64,000 bases of DNA from Secundilactobacillus folii (GTDB taxonomy: Bacteria > Bacillota > Bacilli > Lactobacillales > Lactobacillaceae): contig NZ_WNJO01000007.1 in the NCBI RefSeq assembly GCF_009720675.1, forward strand, positions 62,001-126,000. Direction: 5' to 3'. Of this stretch, positions 37,145 to 48,250 are shown one piece after another; positions within the stretch are counted from its first letter, which is position 1, and every line of letters starts with the position of its first letter. The notes under the pieces were generated by a model, which was given only the letters and a program-made list of their open reading frames with translations, made no database searches and was not told the origin of the DNA. The position numbers were made by a program, and so were the translations under genes.

Positions 37145-38347
37145 TTGGCTAAATTAACAGTTTCAGATTTAGATTTAAAGGGTAAAAAAGTCTTAATGCG
37201 CGTGGACTTCAACGTCCCAATTAAAGATGGTGTGATCGGGAATGATAACCGTATCGTGGCTGCATTACCAACCATAAACTACGTCATTGATCATGGTGGT
37301 AAGGCAATTTTGCTTTCCCACTTAGGTCGGATCAAGTCCGAAGATGACAAACCTGGCTTATCAATGCGTCCGGTGGCTGAACGGCTTTCAAACTTGCTGA
37401 ATAAGCCGGTCACCTTTGTGCCAACGACTGAAGGTCCACAGCTTGAAGACGCCATCAATAAGATGAGCGATGGTCAAGTTCTAGTGATGGAAAACACTCG
37501 TTATGAAGACGTGAAAAACGGTGAACAAGTTAAACGTGAATCAAAGAATGACCCATCATTGGGTAAGTACTGGGCATCCCTTGGTGATGTGTTCATTAAC
37601 GATGCATTTGGTACCGCACACCGTCAACACGCTTCAAACGTTGGGATCGCTTCAAACATGCCACAAACCGCTGCCGGTTTCTTAATGGAAAAGGAAATTA
37701 AGTTTATCGGTGGTGCCGTTTCTAATCCAGCTCACCCATTTGTTGCCATTTTAGGTGGTGCTAAGGTTTCTGACAAGATCGGTGTGATTGACAACTTGTT
37801 GGATAAAGCTGACAAGGTGATTATCGGTGGTGGTATGACGTACACCTTCTACGCTGCAAAGGGTATGAAGATCGGTAATTCATTAGTCGAAAAGGATAAG
37901 ATCGATTTAGCAAAATCGATTATGGATAAGGCTGGCGACAAGTTAGTATTACCTGTCGACTCAGTGGTTGCTGAAAAGTTTGATAATGATGCACCTCACA
38001 AGACTGTTGAGGGTGACATTCCTGATGGCTACATGGCATTAGACATTGGCCCGAAGTCAGTTGCTGCATTTGAAGATGTTTTAAAGCCAGCCAAATTGGT
38101 TGTTTGGAATGGCCCAATGGGGGTCTTCGAAATGAGTAACTATGCTCAAGGAACGCTTGAAATTGGTAAGTACCTTGGTACTTTATCAGATGCGACGACC
38201 ATTGTTGGTGGTGGTGACTCAACAGCCGCCGTTCAACAACTTGGTGTTGCTGACAAGTTGACCCACATTTCAACCGGTGGTGGTGCATCACTTGAATACC
38301 TTGAAGGTAAGACCTTGCCTGGTATCGCTGCTATCAGTGAAAAGTAA
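37145..38347 (+). CDS. pgk: Phosphoglycerate kinase
   Basis: Pgk transfers phosphate from 1,3-bisphosphoglycerate to ADP. The 400-residue protein shows the N-domain [11 protein letters not shown], the substrate-binding arginine region [14 protein letters not shown] and the nucleotide-binding GGGDSTAAV. The TTG start at 37145 follows CAGGAGGG. It lies in the gap-pgk-tpi-eno order and is followed by a terminator. Confidence 0.97.
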   Translation: MAKLTVSDLDLKGKKVLMRVDFNVPIKDGVIGNDNRIVAALPTINYVIDHGGKAILLSHLGRIKSEDDKPGLSMRPVAERLSNLLNKPVTFVPTTEGPQLEDAINKMSDGQVLVMENTRYEDVKNGEQVKRESKNDPSLGKYWASLGDVFINDAFGTAHRQHASNVGIASNMPQTAAGFLMEKEIKFIGGAVSNPAHPFVAILGGAKVSDKIGVIDNLLDKADKVIIGGGMTYTFYAAKGMKIGNSLVEKDKIDLAKSIMDKAGDKLVLPVDSVVAEKFDNDAPHKTVEGDIPDGYMALDIGPKSVAAFEDVLKPAKLVVWNGPMGVFEMSNYAQGTLEIGKYLGTLSDATTIVGGGDSTAAVQQLGVADKLTHISTGGGASLEYLEGKTLPGIAAISEK

Positions 38348-38354
38348 ACAATTT

Positions 38355-38385
38355 AAGAAGCCGGGATGATGTCCTGGCTTCTTTG
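38355..38385 (+). terminator. Terminator after pgk
   Basis: AAGAAGCCGGGA (38355-38366) pairs with TCCTGGCTTCTT (38372-38383), with a five-base loop and short T-run. Confidence 0.85.
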
Positions 38386-38504
38386 CTAGAAAGCCTTTTG
38401 GGGTCTCCTAGAAAATTGATGATCAACATGACTGGCTAAACCGTTTTCATTTCGATAAAATAGGGTTGTTACTATAAAAAGATTGAGCAAAAGGAGCGTT
38501 TACT

Positions 38505-39260
38505 GTGCGGATACCATTAATTGCGGGTAATTGGAAGATGAATAAGTCGATCGAAGATGCCCGTTCGTTTATGCAAGCTGTGTCAGATCGATTACCTGAA
38601 CCAGCTCAAATTGAAACGGCAATTGCCGCTCCAGCGATTCTATTGGAAACCATGCTCGAAATGAATTCGGCGAACCACCTTCGAATCGGTGCGGAAAATT
38701 GTTACTATGAAGATTCTGGTGCCTTTACCGGTGAAACTTCACCACTGGCACTTTCGGAAATGGGTATTCCCTACGTCATTGTAGGTCACTCAGAACGGCG
38801 GAGTTATTTTAACGAAACCGATGATATTATTAACCGAAAAGTGCATGCGGTTTATCGCAATCACATGACACCGATTCTTTGCTGTGATGAAACAATGGGT
38901 CGGTTGGAAGCCGGTGAGAAGATTCACTGGGTCGTAAGTCAGGTGACGGGTGCCTTAAAAGACATTAGTGACGATTTAGCTCGTCAGTTGGTCATCGCTT
39001 ATGAGCCAAGCTGGGCAATTGGTAGCGGTAAATCTGCTTCGGCCGATCAAGCTGAAGAGGGTTGCTATCTGATTCGCCAAACGATCGCTGATATTTACGG
39101 TGATGACGTCGCTAACCAGATGAGAGTTTTATATGGTGGCAGCGTGAACCCAGATAATATTTCTGAAATCATGGCCAAGCCAAATATTGATGGTGTTTTA
39201 GCGGGTGGCGCAAGCCTAGATGCCAAAACCTTCCTTCAATTAGTCAACTACCAAAAATAA
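38505..39260 (+). CDS. tpiA: Triosephosphate isomerase
   Basis: TpiA interconverts dihydroxyacetone phosphate and glyceraldehyde-3-phosphate. The 251 residues include NWKMNKS with the active-site Asn/Lys, VGHSERR with the catalytic His, [11 protein letters not shown] with the catalytic Glu, and the phosphate loop YGGSVNPDN. The start is GTG 38505 after AAAAGGAGC. Confidence 0.97.
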   Translation: MRIPLIAGNWKMNKSIEDARSFMQAVSDRLPEPAQIETAIAAPAILLETMLEMNSANHLRIGAENCYYEDSGAFTGETSPLALSEMGIPYVIVGHSERRSYFNETDDIINRKVHAVYRNHMTPILCCDETMGRLEAGEKIHWVVSQVTGALKDISDDLARQLVIAYEPSWAIGSGKSASADQAEEGCYLIRQTIADIYGDDVANQMRVLYGGSVNPDNISEIMAKPNIDGVLAGGASLDAKTFLQLVNYQK

Positions 39261-39345
39261 ACTCAAATAGTAATTGCAAGTTCAAGGTTAAACTAATAGA
39301 ATAGACTGCGGGGAATTGTTTCCCGCTAGGTTAAACTTTCATTAA

Positions 39346-40677
<1,332 letters not shown>

Positions 40678-40710
40678 TTTAACGCTAGAAATTTGTTAAT
40701 GATTCACTAA

Positions 40711-40746
40711 AAAGGCTGCTGAATTTATTCAGTGGCCTTTTTTGAT
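40711..40746 (+). terminator. Terminator after eno
   Basis: AAAGGC-TG-CTGAAT pairs with ATTCAG-TG-GCCTTT (40711-40740), then a T-run. Confidence 0.88.
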
Positions 40747-40820
40747 TTGCAAATCAGAATTTTAGCCAAAATCGACCTTTTTTGGCGTAGTTAACTCTGT
40801 ACAAAGAAAGGAGAGTTAAT

Positions 40821-42524
40821 ATGCAAATCAAAATGAGTCGATTATTGCTATGTCTGGGGGTGACCTTAGGGGTATTTGCTAACAGTGTCAGTGCTAGTGC
40901 AGCCACTGAAAGTTTCGAACCGTACACCATTGAATATAACTATACCAAGTTAGTTATTGACGCTGGTGCACTTACTAGACGACCAATTTCGGGCACCACG
41001 ACGTATCGGGTTGAAGCTGGCGGTCAATTTGCAAAATATCAAAGTATTTCTGCTGATGGAAAGCGAATCTTTAATTTTGCGCCCCTATATCCAAATTATG
41101 ATTGGAGCACGCAACAACCGGTAGTGATTTCTAAGCTGGAGGATAACCGGACATTTTTTGTCTCTCAAACTCTTGTTGCTAAGAAAGCTTTAGTTCATTT
41201 GAATTATAAGCTTAAAAATCCTGACGGGCAGATCAGTAAGAAGAAATTTCAGAACTATGATTATCAGACGGGTACTCTTGAGGGAAAATGTGTACCGATT
41301 TTGACGGAAGCACTCGGCTCTTGTTATGAGCTAGAGGATCCTAAAGAGTCCCTAATTGAAGCTGACGGTCAAAGTTTTGATACCATCATTCACCGTCGTC
41401 AAATTGATTTTACTATCGATTATAAGGTTGTTTCTGACCAGCAAATTTCCACAGCACATTTACCGGATAAAATGGAAGCCAATTTTAAGGACGTCAAAGA
41501 TAAGCTATCAGAATTAGACCAGCAAGTTAAGCAAGCTGGTTATCGTATTCTTTCAAATCAAGTTACGTATAATCTTGAAGGTTATGGTCACGTGACGTTT
41601 AATTTAAAGACCAATAATGTCAGTGGGTCTGTTTCTAATCCTGGAGAGTCCGTTGAGAAGCCGAGGCCGACGCCAGAAACCAAGCCAGAAATCGTTCCCG
41701 AGGCAAAACCAGAAGTGAAACCAGAGACTGAGCCGGATGAAGGGCAAGAGATGATTCCTGCCCCGAAACCTGACGTAACTCCAGAGGTTGAACCAGAGGC
41801 GAAACCAAGTGAAAAACCTCAGGTGACACCCGATTTTAACCCTGAGGAAAAGCCAGAGGGTACTCCTGATATTAAACCTGATGTCACCCCAGAAATTAAA
41901 TCAGAAGAGAAGCCAGAAGTGGCACCGGACACAAAGCCTGACCAGAGACCAGAGGGAAATTCTGATACTAAACCAGAAACAACTCCAGAAACTAAACCGG
42001 AAAACAAACCGGAAGTCACCCCAGAGATCAAACCCGATGAAAAACCTGATGTGACGCCGGAGACCAAGCCAGAGGAAAAACCAGATCAGATTTCAGAACC
42101 GGATGCAGGGGATAAAACGGGGACCGATCCTGAAGTCAAGCCAAATGAAAGGCCTGTTCCGAATCCTGATTTTTCTTTAAAACCGCAGCCTGATAATAAT
42201 CAAATAAGTGAAAATGATTTAAAGAAACCAGAGATAGTCGCTGATAATCAGCATTATGACGATTTAATGTATCAATTAGCCAAGATTATACAACGATTGG
42301 ATAAAATTTTATGCCAACTACGGATCCAACACCCAGTTCGTCCACATCATCGAGCACCTAAGTCACATTTGAAGCATTCAAACAATAAGCGCCATCATGC
42401 GAGTCATCAGTCCCATCATAAAAAGCCTCACTCAAAACATGCAAGACATAAGAAGCATTTTTCTCATCGACGTCATCATCATTTAAAGCAGCGCCTACAT
42501 CCGGGGCTAAATCAGCGTCACTAA
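40821..42524 (+). CDS. Secreted protein with Pro/Glu/Lys repeat spacer and His-rich basic tail
   Basis: I do not recognise a family for this 567-residue protein. A signal peptide (about 1-28, ending SVSASAA) is followed by a globular N-terminal region (about 29-275) with two cysteines, predicted mostly as beta strands. Residues about 278-455 are degenerate repeats with the pattern P-E/D-x-K-P and T/V-P-E/D. A short amphipathic helix (about 478-500) precedes a 65-residue tail with roughly 20 His plus many Lys/Arg and almost no acidic residues. There is no LPxTG, LysM, SH3b or membrane anchor. The spacer suggests wall crossing, and the basic tail could bind teichoic acids or metals; both are inferences. 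AAAGGAGAG precedes the ATG. Confidence 0.8.
   Translation: MQIKMSRLLLCLGVTLGVFANSVSASAATESFEPYTIEYNYTKLVIDAGALTRRPISGTTTYRVEAGGQFAKYQSISADGKRIFNFAPLYPNYDWSTQQPVVISKLEDNRTFFVSQTLVAKKALVHLNYKLKNPDGQISKKKFQNYDYQTGTLEGKCVPILTEALGSCYELEDPKESLIEADGQSFDTIIHRRQIDFTIDYKVVSDQQISTAHLPDKMEANFKDVKDKLSELDQQVKQAGYRILSNQVTYNLEGYGHVTFNLKTNNVSGSVSNPGESVEKPRPTPETKPEIVPEAKPEVKPETEPDEGQEMIPAPKPDVTPEVEPEAKPSEKPQVTPDFNPEEKPEGTPDIKPDVTPEIKSEEKPEVAPDTKPDQRPEGNSDTKPETTPETKPENKPEVTPEIKPDEKPDVTPETKPEEKPDQISEPDAGDKTGTDPEVKPNERPVPNPDFSLKPQPDNNQISENDLKKPEIVADNQHYDDLMYQLAKIIQRLDKILCQLRIQHPVRPHHRAPKSHLKHSNNKRHHASHQSHHKKPHSKHARHKKHFSHRRHHHLKQRLHPGLNQRH
41653..42190 (+). repeat. Coding repeat region (Pro-Glu-x-Lys-Pro type)
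   Basis: Within the secreted protein gene, degenerate 15- to 30-bp units encode x-K-P-E/D-x-x-P-E motifs, for example KPEVTPEIKPDEKPD and KPDVTPETKPEEKPD. Such units expand and contract by recombination, so length may vary between strains. Antisense open frames here are shadows of the repeat. Confidence 0.8.
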
Positions 42525-42600
42525 AATTTCTAGCTTGATGTTATGTCAGGCTAGGCCATACATATGATAGAATGGATTGCGTACATTAACTTAGGAGTGC

Positions 42601-44148
42601 ATGATTGAAATGAATGTGTTAAGACATAAAAAATGGGATTTCACCCGAATTAACGCGGTGCTGCAAGGAATCCTAATTGGATTGATCGCCGGTTTCATCG
42701 TGAGCACCTTTCGCTTATTGATCAGTCATGGTTTGAAACTTGTCCAATGGTTTTTCCACCTGGCTAAGGGGAATCTATGGTTGCTACTGATCTGGGTGGT
42801 CTTCAGTGTCATCTTGACACTGCTGATCGGACGCTGGCTGAAAACGACGCCAGAGATTACAGGTTCCGGTATTCCGCAGGTTGAAGGGCAATTAATGGGT
42901 GAGGTTGAATACCACTGGTGGCCTGTCTTATGGAAGAAATTTGTTGGCGGTGTGCTGGCCATTGGCAGTGGGCTTTTTCTTGGTCGGGAAGGGCCTTCTA
43001 TTCAGCTTGGAGCAACGGTTGGGCAAGGATTTGCGGAGTCCCGTAAAATTACCGGTAATAAACGGCGAACCTTAATTGCTAGTGGCGCCTCGGCTGGTTT
43101 ATCTGCTGCGTTCAATGCCCCGATCGCCAGTTCGCTCTTTATTTTGGAAGAAGTGTATCATAATTTTTCGACCATGATTTGGATCACCGCATTAGCAAGC
43201 GCAATCGCAGCCGACTTTGTTTCAACGTTTTTCTTTGGTTTGACACCTGTTTTACATATTACTTATGTCCATCCTTTACCCTTAACGCAGTATGGCTGGT
43301 TGGTTATTTTGGGGCTTCTACTGGGTCTATTTGGGCGGCTGTATCAGGTGGTCGTTTTACGGGTCGGCGAGTGGTATCACCGTATCAAGTGGCTGCCAGA
43401 TCAGTACAATAGTCTCATTGCGTTTTTATTGTTGATTCCGGTTGGCCTGTTTATTCCCCAAATTCTCGGTGGGGGTAATCAGTTGATCGTTTCGATCGGT
43501 GGCAATGCACCTACGGCAATGATTCTCCTGGTCGTCTTTATCGTTCGGTTTGTCTATTCGATGATTTCATATGGGACCGGATTACCCGGCGGTATTTTTC
43601 TGCCTATCTTGACTTTAGGCGCTGTTTTAGGAGCCCTGTTTGGACAATTATTAGTGAGCTGGCACTTGGCCAGCCCGGCAGTGGTGCCAATTTTTACGAT
43701 TGCTGCCATGGCTGGATACTTTGCTGGCATTAGCAAGGCACCATTTACGGCTATTTTACTGATTACTGAAATGGTTGGGACACTTCAGCATCTTATGCCG
43801 TTAGCATTAGTCTCGTTAATTGCCTATTTGACGGTAGATGTTCTCGGTGGTGCGCCAGTGTACGCAGCCATGCTTGAAAAATTTCTTCAGAAGTCCCATA
43901 CTGGACAGACTGTACCAGTGACACAATTGGAGTTCCCAGTGTTTGAAAATGCCGTTTTAGACGGAAAGCAAGTTCGTGATGTTGACTGGCCAGATGGTGC
44001 TTTACTGGTTGAAATCAAACGTGGTGAAAAAATCATTGTGCCACATGGTGACACAGAGATCCGGTTAGGTGATACACTATTATTGAGTGTCCCACAGAAG
44101 TATTTGATTCATGTTCGTCACGTGATGATGCACTTATCTGGCAATTGA
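42601..44148 (+). CDS. clcA: CLC-type chloride/proton antiporter with C-terminal TrkA-C domain
   Basis: The 515-residue protein has the CLC selectivity motifs GSGIPQVEG, GREGPSIQLG (with the gating glutamate, typical of H+/Cl- exchangers) and GLPGGIFLP. About ten or more membrane helices occupy residues 20-425, and a soluble TrkA-C-like domain (about 440-510) may sense ligands. In acid-producing bacteria such proteins can assist in acid stress. AGGAG lies just before ATG 42601. A possible extended -10 (TGATAGAAT) ends at 42573. Confidence 0.92.
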   Translation: MIEMNVLRHKKWDFTRINAVLQGILIGLIAGFIVSTFRLLISHGLKLVQWFFHLAKGNLWLLLIWVVFSVILTLLIGRWLKTTPEITGSGIPQVEGQLMGEVEYHWWPVLWKKFVGGVLAIGSGLFLGREGPSIQLGATVGQGFAESRKITGNKRRTLIASGASAGLSAAFNAPIASSLFILEEVYHNFSTMIWITALASAIAADFVSTFFFGLTPVLHITYVHPLPLTQYGWLVILGLLLGLFGRLYQVVVLRVGEWYHRIKWLPDQYNSLIAFLLLIPVGLFIPQILGGGNQLIVSIGGNAPTAMILLVVFIVRFVYSMISYGTGLPGGIFLPILTLGAVLGALFGQLLVSWHLASPAVVPIFTIAAMAGYFAGISKAPFTAILLITEMVGTLQHLMPLALVSLIAYLTVDVLGGAPVYAAMLEKFLQKSHTGQTVPVTQLEFPVFENAVLDGKQVRDVDWPDGALLVEIKRGEKIIVPHGDTEIRLGDTLLLSVPQKYLIHVRHVMMHLSGN

Positions 44149-44267
44149 TCTTTGGGGTATTAGCCTAGTAGAATTTGAGCTGGACACTAGTATTCTGTTT
44201 GGTTTTATGATAGATTGTATAAAGGTATTGTCAGTGAGACGGTGCAACATATCTAGGAGGCAAGCTC

Positions 44268-44504
44268 TTGTATAATTTACTATTAACAGGATTGATGATT
44301 GATAGCGTACTTATTATTATCGCAGTGTTAATGCAACCCGCAAAGCAAGACGATGCAATGTCTGCTTTAAGTGGCGGCGGTACAGACTTATTCTCCCGTC
44401 AAAAAGCTCGGGGCTTTGAAGCATTTATGCAAAAGGTTACGGTCGTTTTGGGAGTTATTTTCTTTGTGCTGGCGTTAGCATTAGCTTATCTATCTTCACA
44501 CTAG
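44268..44504 (+). CDS. secG: Preprotein translocase subunit SecG
   Basis: The 78-residue SecG has two membrane helices separated by a Gly-rich loop (GGGTDLFSRQKARGFE, about 36-51), which is the family hallmark. It assists SecA cycling at the SecYEG channel. The TTG start at 44268 has AGGAGG 7 bases upstream. A terminator follows, but est, rnr and smpB lie downstream in the usual lactobacillar order. Confidence 0.93.
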   Translation: MYNLLLTGLMIDSVLIIIAVLMQPAKQDDAMSALSGGGTDLFSRQKARGFEAFMQKVTVVLGVIFFVLALALAYLSSH

Positions 44505-44511
44505 CAATTAG

Positions 44512-44542
44512 ATCCTCCTGTGAACCATGCAGGGGGATTTTT
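44512..44542 (+). terminator. Terminator after secG
   Basis: ATCCTCCTG (44512-44520) pairs with CAGGGGGAT (44530-44538), followed by T. Confidence 0.75.
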
Positions 44543-44581
44543 CGTTCTATAATCGTCAGGTCTCAGTGAGGTGAACAAACG

Positions 44582-45325
44582 ATGATTCAGATGCCAAAAC
44601 CATTTTATTTTGAAGGTGGCAGTCGGGCGATCGTTCTACTGCATGCGTATGCTAGCAGTGCCAATGACGTTCGAATGTTGGGACGCTATTTGCAAAAACG
44701 GCAATACACAGTCTTAGCGCCGATGTTTACGGGCCACGCAACGGGTGACCCAGCGGATATTTTGACGCAGGGTTCACCAGCGGCTTGGTGGTCTGACACT
44801 CAACGAGCAATTCAAAATCTGCGTGACAAGCATTTTAAACAAATCAGTATTTTTGGCTTGTCGCTGGGCGGTATTTTTGCTATGAAAGCCTTAGAGGAAT
44901 ATCCTGACTTGATCGGTGGCGGTTCGTTTAGTTCCCCCGTGGTCATGCGCGGTAAAAATAACCTGGTGCCGGAGTTTTTACGACTGGCTAAAGCAACGTA
45001 TCGGGCCACCAACGTCACGGGCGATGACGAGCAACGACGTCTTGACTGGCTTGAAGCAAAGGTCCCTGATCAGTTATCACTGATCACCCAGTTTGCTGCA
45101 ACGGTCGCAGACCAATTAAGTGCAATCAAGCAGCCAACGTTTGTAGCACAGGGTGGTCAAGACGAACTGATCGACGCGCAAAATGTGTACCAACTTCGTG
45201 ATTCGCTCACTAGTAGCCAAGTTGATTTTCACTTTTATCAAGATGCGGGTCATGTGATTACCGTCAATCAAGCCCATCATCAACTTGAGCAGGACTTAGT
45301 AGCCTACCTAGAAAAAAATTTATAA
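44582..45325 (+). CDS. est: Alpha/beta-hydrolase carboxylesterase (Est30 type)
   Basis: The 247-residue enzyme has an oxyanion HAYASS near residue 21, the nucleophile Ser94 in GLSLGG, the acid in GGQDELID and the His in DAGHVIT, a complete triad. It resembles the thermostable monoacylglycerol/carboxylesterase Est found beside secG and rnr in many Firmicutes. The physiological ester is not known. It lies 18 bp before rnr, so they are probably cotranscribed. Confidence 0.88.
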   Translation: MIQMPKPFYFEGGSRAIVLLHAYASSANDVRMLGRYLQKRQYTVLAPMFTGHATGDPADILTQGSPAAWWSDTQRAIQNLRDKHFKQISIFGLSLGGIFAMKALEEYPDLIGGGSFSSPVVMRGKNNLVPEFLRLAKATYRATNVTGDDEQRRLDWLEAKVPDQLSLITQFAATVADQLSAIKQPTFVAQGGQDELIDAQNVYQLRDSLTSSQVDFHFYQDAGHVITVNQAHHQLEQDLVAYLEKNL

Positions 45326-45343
45326 ATAATGAGGAATTAAATC

Positions 45344-47683
45344 GTGGAAGATAACAATTTAAAGCAACAAATTTCGGAAATACTTCGTGCCAATCCATCT
45401 AAGCGTTTTCGGGTCGAAGACGTTTCGGACGCGCTTGGCTATCACGGCTCAGCTGCATTTAAACTGATCGTGCAGGAATTGGCACAGCTGGAGCGCGAAA
45501 AAATCGCCGTGGTGACTACTGATGGCGAATTTCAACTCAATGAAAAGGCCCGTCAACTGACTGGCATATTTCACGCAAACGATAAGGGCTTCGGCTTTGT
45601 CGCTTACGATGACGAATTACCAGACGCTTTTATCGCGCCAGACGACACCATGATGGCGTTAAACGGTGATGAAGTTGATATGGAGATCGTGCGGGCAGCG
45701 GATCCCCATTCTGACAGGGGTCCAGTGGGTAAGGTTACTGGGATCGAAGAACATCACTACACCCACGTTGTTGGGGACTTTATCCAAACTAATGATGATA
45801 TGGGTTATTACGGGCAGGTTCGTCTAACTGACAAAAAGCTCTCCCGCTATAAGTTTTACGTGGTTGATACTGGTTTAAAGCCAACCCCAGGCGAAGTGGT
45901 GACAGCAGAGATCACTGAATTTCCAAACAGCGATCACCCGCTGGCAATGGTGGGTATTGCTAAGCAGGTTATCGGTAGTGTGGACGATCCCGGTATTGAT
46001 ATTTTACAGATCGTGTATGCTCATGATATTCCTGCTGAATTCCCTGAGGACGTTTTGCAGGAAGCGGATGCCATTCCAGATCACGTCACCGAAAATGAAC
46101 TAGTTGGCCGTGAAGACATTACGGATCAAGACCTAGTGACCATTGATGGCGAGTCTTCTAAAGACTTGGATGATGCGGTCACAGTGTGGAAACTCGACAA
46201 TGGTAACTATCATCTGGGTGTTCATATTGCGGACGTGTCACACTATGTAAAGGAAGGTTCACTGCTGGATCAGGAAGCCTATAAGCGGGGCACCAGTGTC
46301 TATTTGACGGACCGCGTCATTCCAATGTTGCCACGACGGCTCTCAAATGGCATCTGTTCACTTAATGAGGGTGTTTTACGGCTGTGTATGAGCTGTGAAA
46401 TGGAAATCGATTCTGAAGGTAACGTGGTCAAGCATCGGATTCACCCAAGCGTGATGAAGTCTGCGGCGCGGATGACTTACACGGATGTTAACAAGATCTT
46501 GGAAGCTCACGATACTAAAACGCGGGAAAAATACGATCGGTTAGTGCCCATGTTTGAGGACATGTCAGAACTGCACAAAATTTTGTACAAGCATCGTAAG
46601 CGCCGTGGTGCCATTGATTTTGACGACCGGGAAGCTGAAATCATCGTGGATGATAAAGGGCATGCTATCGATATTCAATTACGAGTTCGCGGTTTAGCCG
46701 AAAAGATGATTGAATCGTTCATGTTGGCGGCTAACGAAACCGTGGCTGAACACTATAATAAAAAACGGGTACCATTTATTTACCGTGTTCATGAAACTCC
46801 AGATGGCGAACGGGTAAAAAACTTCTTCGAATTTCTGACGGCGTTTGGTGTGAACGTTAAGGGTGATCCCGATCATTTACGGCCTAAGATGCTCCAAAAC
46901 GTCTTAAAATCAGTTGCTGGCAAGCCTGAAGAAGCGGTGGTTTCCGTCATGATGTTACGGAGCCTTAAACAGGCACGGTATACTGACCAGTCGCTGGGAC
47001 ACTTTGGCCTGGCTGCTAAGTACTATACCCACTTCACATCACCGATTCGCCGTTATCCTGATACCATGGTGCATCGTTTGATTCACTATTATGAAGATCA
47101 CGGTATTAACGATAAGAGCAAGGAACGCTATGCTGACTTACTGGAAGAAATTGGCGTGCACTCTTCTGAAATGGAACGTCGAGCAATTGACGCCGAACGT
47201 GACACTGACTCAATGAAGAAAGCTGAATACATGGCTGATCACATTGGTGAAAAGTTTGATGCCACCGTTAGTTCTGTCATGAAGTTTGGTATGTTTATTG
47301 AATTGCCGAACACTGTAGAAGGTTTGATCCACATTAGCCGTTTGACGGATGACTATTACGAGTACGTTGAAAAATATCTTGCCTTAGTGGGCACTAAGAC
47401 CCACCGGACATACCGAATCGGGCAATCAGTGAAAGTTAAAGTCGTTCACGTCGATAAGGAGCAGAGTCAAATTGATTTTGAACTGGTCGACCCATCAGCT
47501 GCTCCGGTAACGGATCTGTTACCGAAGCGCGAACACCGGTCATACAATGGCAGTCGGAACCGGCGGCCTGGTGATCATCGACGGCCACAAAGCAATAATA
47601 ACCAAAGTGGACGCAATAAGGTGCACCACACCCGTAATCAGACGCAGTCAAGAAATCGTCAGAACCATAAACCAAATCATTAA
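45344..47683 (+). CDS. rnr: Ribonuclease R
   Basis: RNase R is a 3'-5' exoribonuclease that degrades structured RNA and cooperates with tmRNA-SmpB in trans-translation. The 779 residues contain an N-terminal winged helix (about 1-65), cold-shock domains, the RNB catalytic core with the Asp cluster in DGESSKDLDDAV (about 265-276) and an S1 domain (about 625-710). The last 60 residues are rich in Arg, Asn and His and are likely RNA-binding. smpB is next, as often. Confidence 0.96.
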   Translation: MEDNNLKQQISEILRANPSKRFRVEDVSDALGYHGSAAFKLIVQELAQLEREKIAVVTTDGEFQLNEKARQLTGIFHANDKGFGFVAYDDELPDAFIAPDDTMMALNGDEVDMEIVRAADPHSDRGPVGKVTGIEEHHYTHVVGDFIQTNDDMGYYGQVRLTDKKLSRYKFYVVDTGLKPTPGEVVTAEITEFPNSDHPLAMVGIAKQVIGSVDDPGIDILQIVYAHDIPAEFPEDVLQEADAIPDHVTENELVGREDITDQDLVTIDGESSKDLDDAVTVWKLDNGNYHLGVHIADVSHYVKEGSLLDQEAYKRGTSVYLTDRVIPMLPRRLSNGICSLNEGVLRLCMSCEMEIDSEGNVVKHRIHPSVMKSAARMTYTDVNKILEAHDTKTREKYDRLVPMFEDMSELHKILYKHRKRRGAIDFDDREAEIIVDDKGHAIDIQLRVRGLAEKMIESFMLAANETVAEHYNKKRVPFIYRVHETPDGERVKNFFEFLTAFGVNVKGDPDHLRPKMLQNVLKSVAGKPEEAVVSVMMLRSLKQARYTDQSLGHFGLAAKYYTHFTSPIRRYPDTMVHRLIHYYEDHGINDKSKERYADLLEEIGVHSSEMERRAIDAERDTDSMKKAEYMADHIGEKFDATVSSVMKFGMFIELPNTVEGLIHISRLTDDYYEYVEKYLALVGTKTHRTYRIGQSVKVKVVHVDKEQSQIDFELVDPSAAPVTDLLPKREHRSYNGSRNRRPGDHRRPQSNNNQSGRNKVHHTRNQTQSRNRQNHKPNH

Positions 47684-47707
47684 TATTTAAAAGTGAGGTG
47701 AGGACTG

Positions 47708-48178
47708 TTGGCAAAGAAGAAAAAGCCGACCGATAAGAATGTCATGGCACAGAATAAAAAGGCCCGGCATGACTATACGATCCTCAACACTTATGAGGCT
47801 GGAATCGCGCTGACGGGAACTGAGATCAAGTCGATCCGGGAACGTCGTGTGAATTTAACTGATGGATTTGCTCAAATCCGTAATGGAGAAGCTTGGCTGA
47901 TGAATATTCACATTAGCGAGTATACTCAAGGAAACCGATTCAACCACGACCCTTTACGCAACCGTAAGTTGCTGCTGCATAAAAAGGAGATCACGCGTTT
48001 ACAAAATGAGACCCAGGACAAGGGTATCACGATTGTCCCCCTGAGGATCTACATTAAAAATGGATTTGCGAAGGTCCTGCTTGGTGTGGCTAAGGGTAAA
48101 CACGAGTATGATAAGCGAGAAACGTTAAAGCGCCGTGACCAGAAACGGCAGATTGAGCGTGTCTTGAAACACTATTGA
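47708..48178 (+). CDS. smpB: SsrA-binding protein SmpB
   Basis: SmpB binds tmRNA and brings it to stalled ribosomes. The 156-residue protein has the oligonucleotide-binding barrel with [14 protein letters not shown] and a basic C-terminal tail (about 130-156). The TTG start at 47708 follows GTGAGGTGAGG. It lies 24 bp after rnr. Confidence 0.96.
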   Translation: MAKKKKPTDKNVMAQNKKARHDYTILNTYEAGIALTGTEIKSIRERRVNLTDGFAQIRNGEAWLMNIHISEYTQGNRFNHDPLRNRKLLLHKKEITRLQNETQDKGITIVPLRIYIKNGFAKVLLGVAKGKHEYDKRETLKRRDQKRQIERVLKHY

Positions 48179-48205
48179 TCAAAACAGTCAAAATAGATTG
48201 AAACG

Positions 48206-48237
48206 AAAAGAGCCCCAGTTTTGACTGAGGCTCTTTT
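48206..48237. terminator. Bidirectional terminator between smpB and the LURP-one-like gene
   Basis: AAAAGAGCCCCAG pairs with CTGAGGCTCTTTT (48206-48237), with one mismatch and A/T runs on both sides. Confidence 0.85.
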
Positions 48238-48250
48238 GGTGTGCTGTCGT

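Noticed and set aside
41819-42067. Antisense Gly/Ser/Val-rich open frame opposite the surface-protein repeats
   Set aside because: The regular composition is the mirror of the Pro/Glu/Lys coding repeat, not an independent gene.
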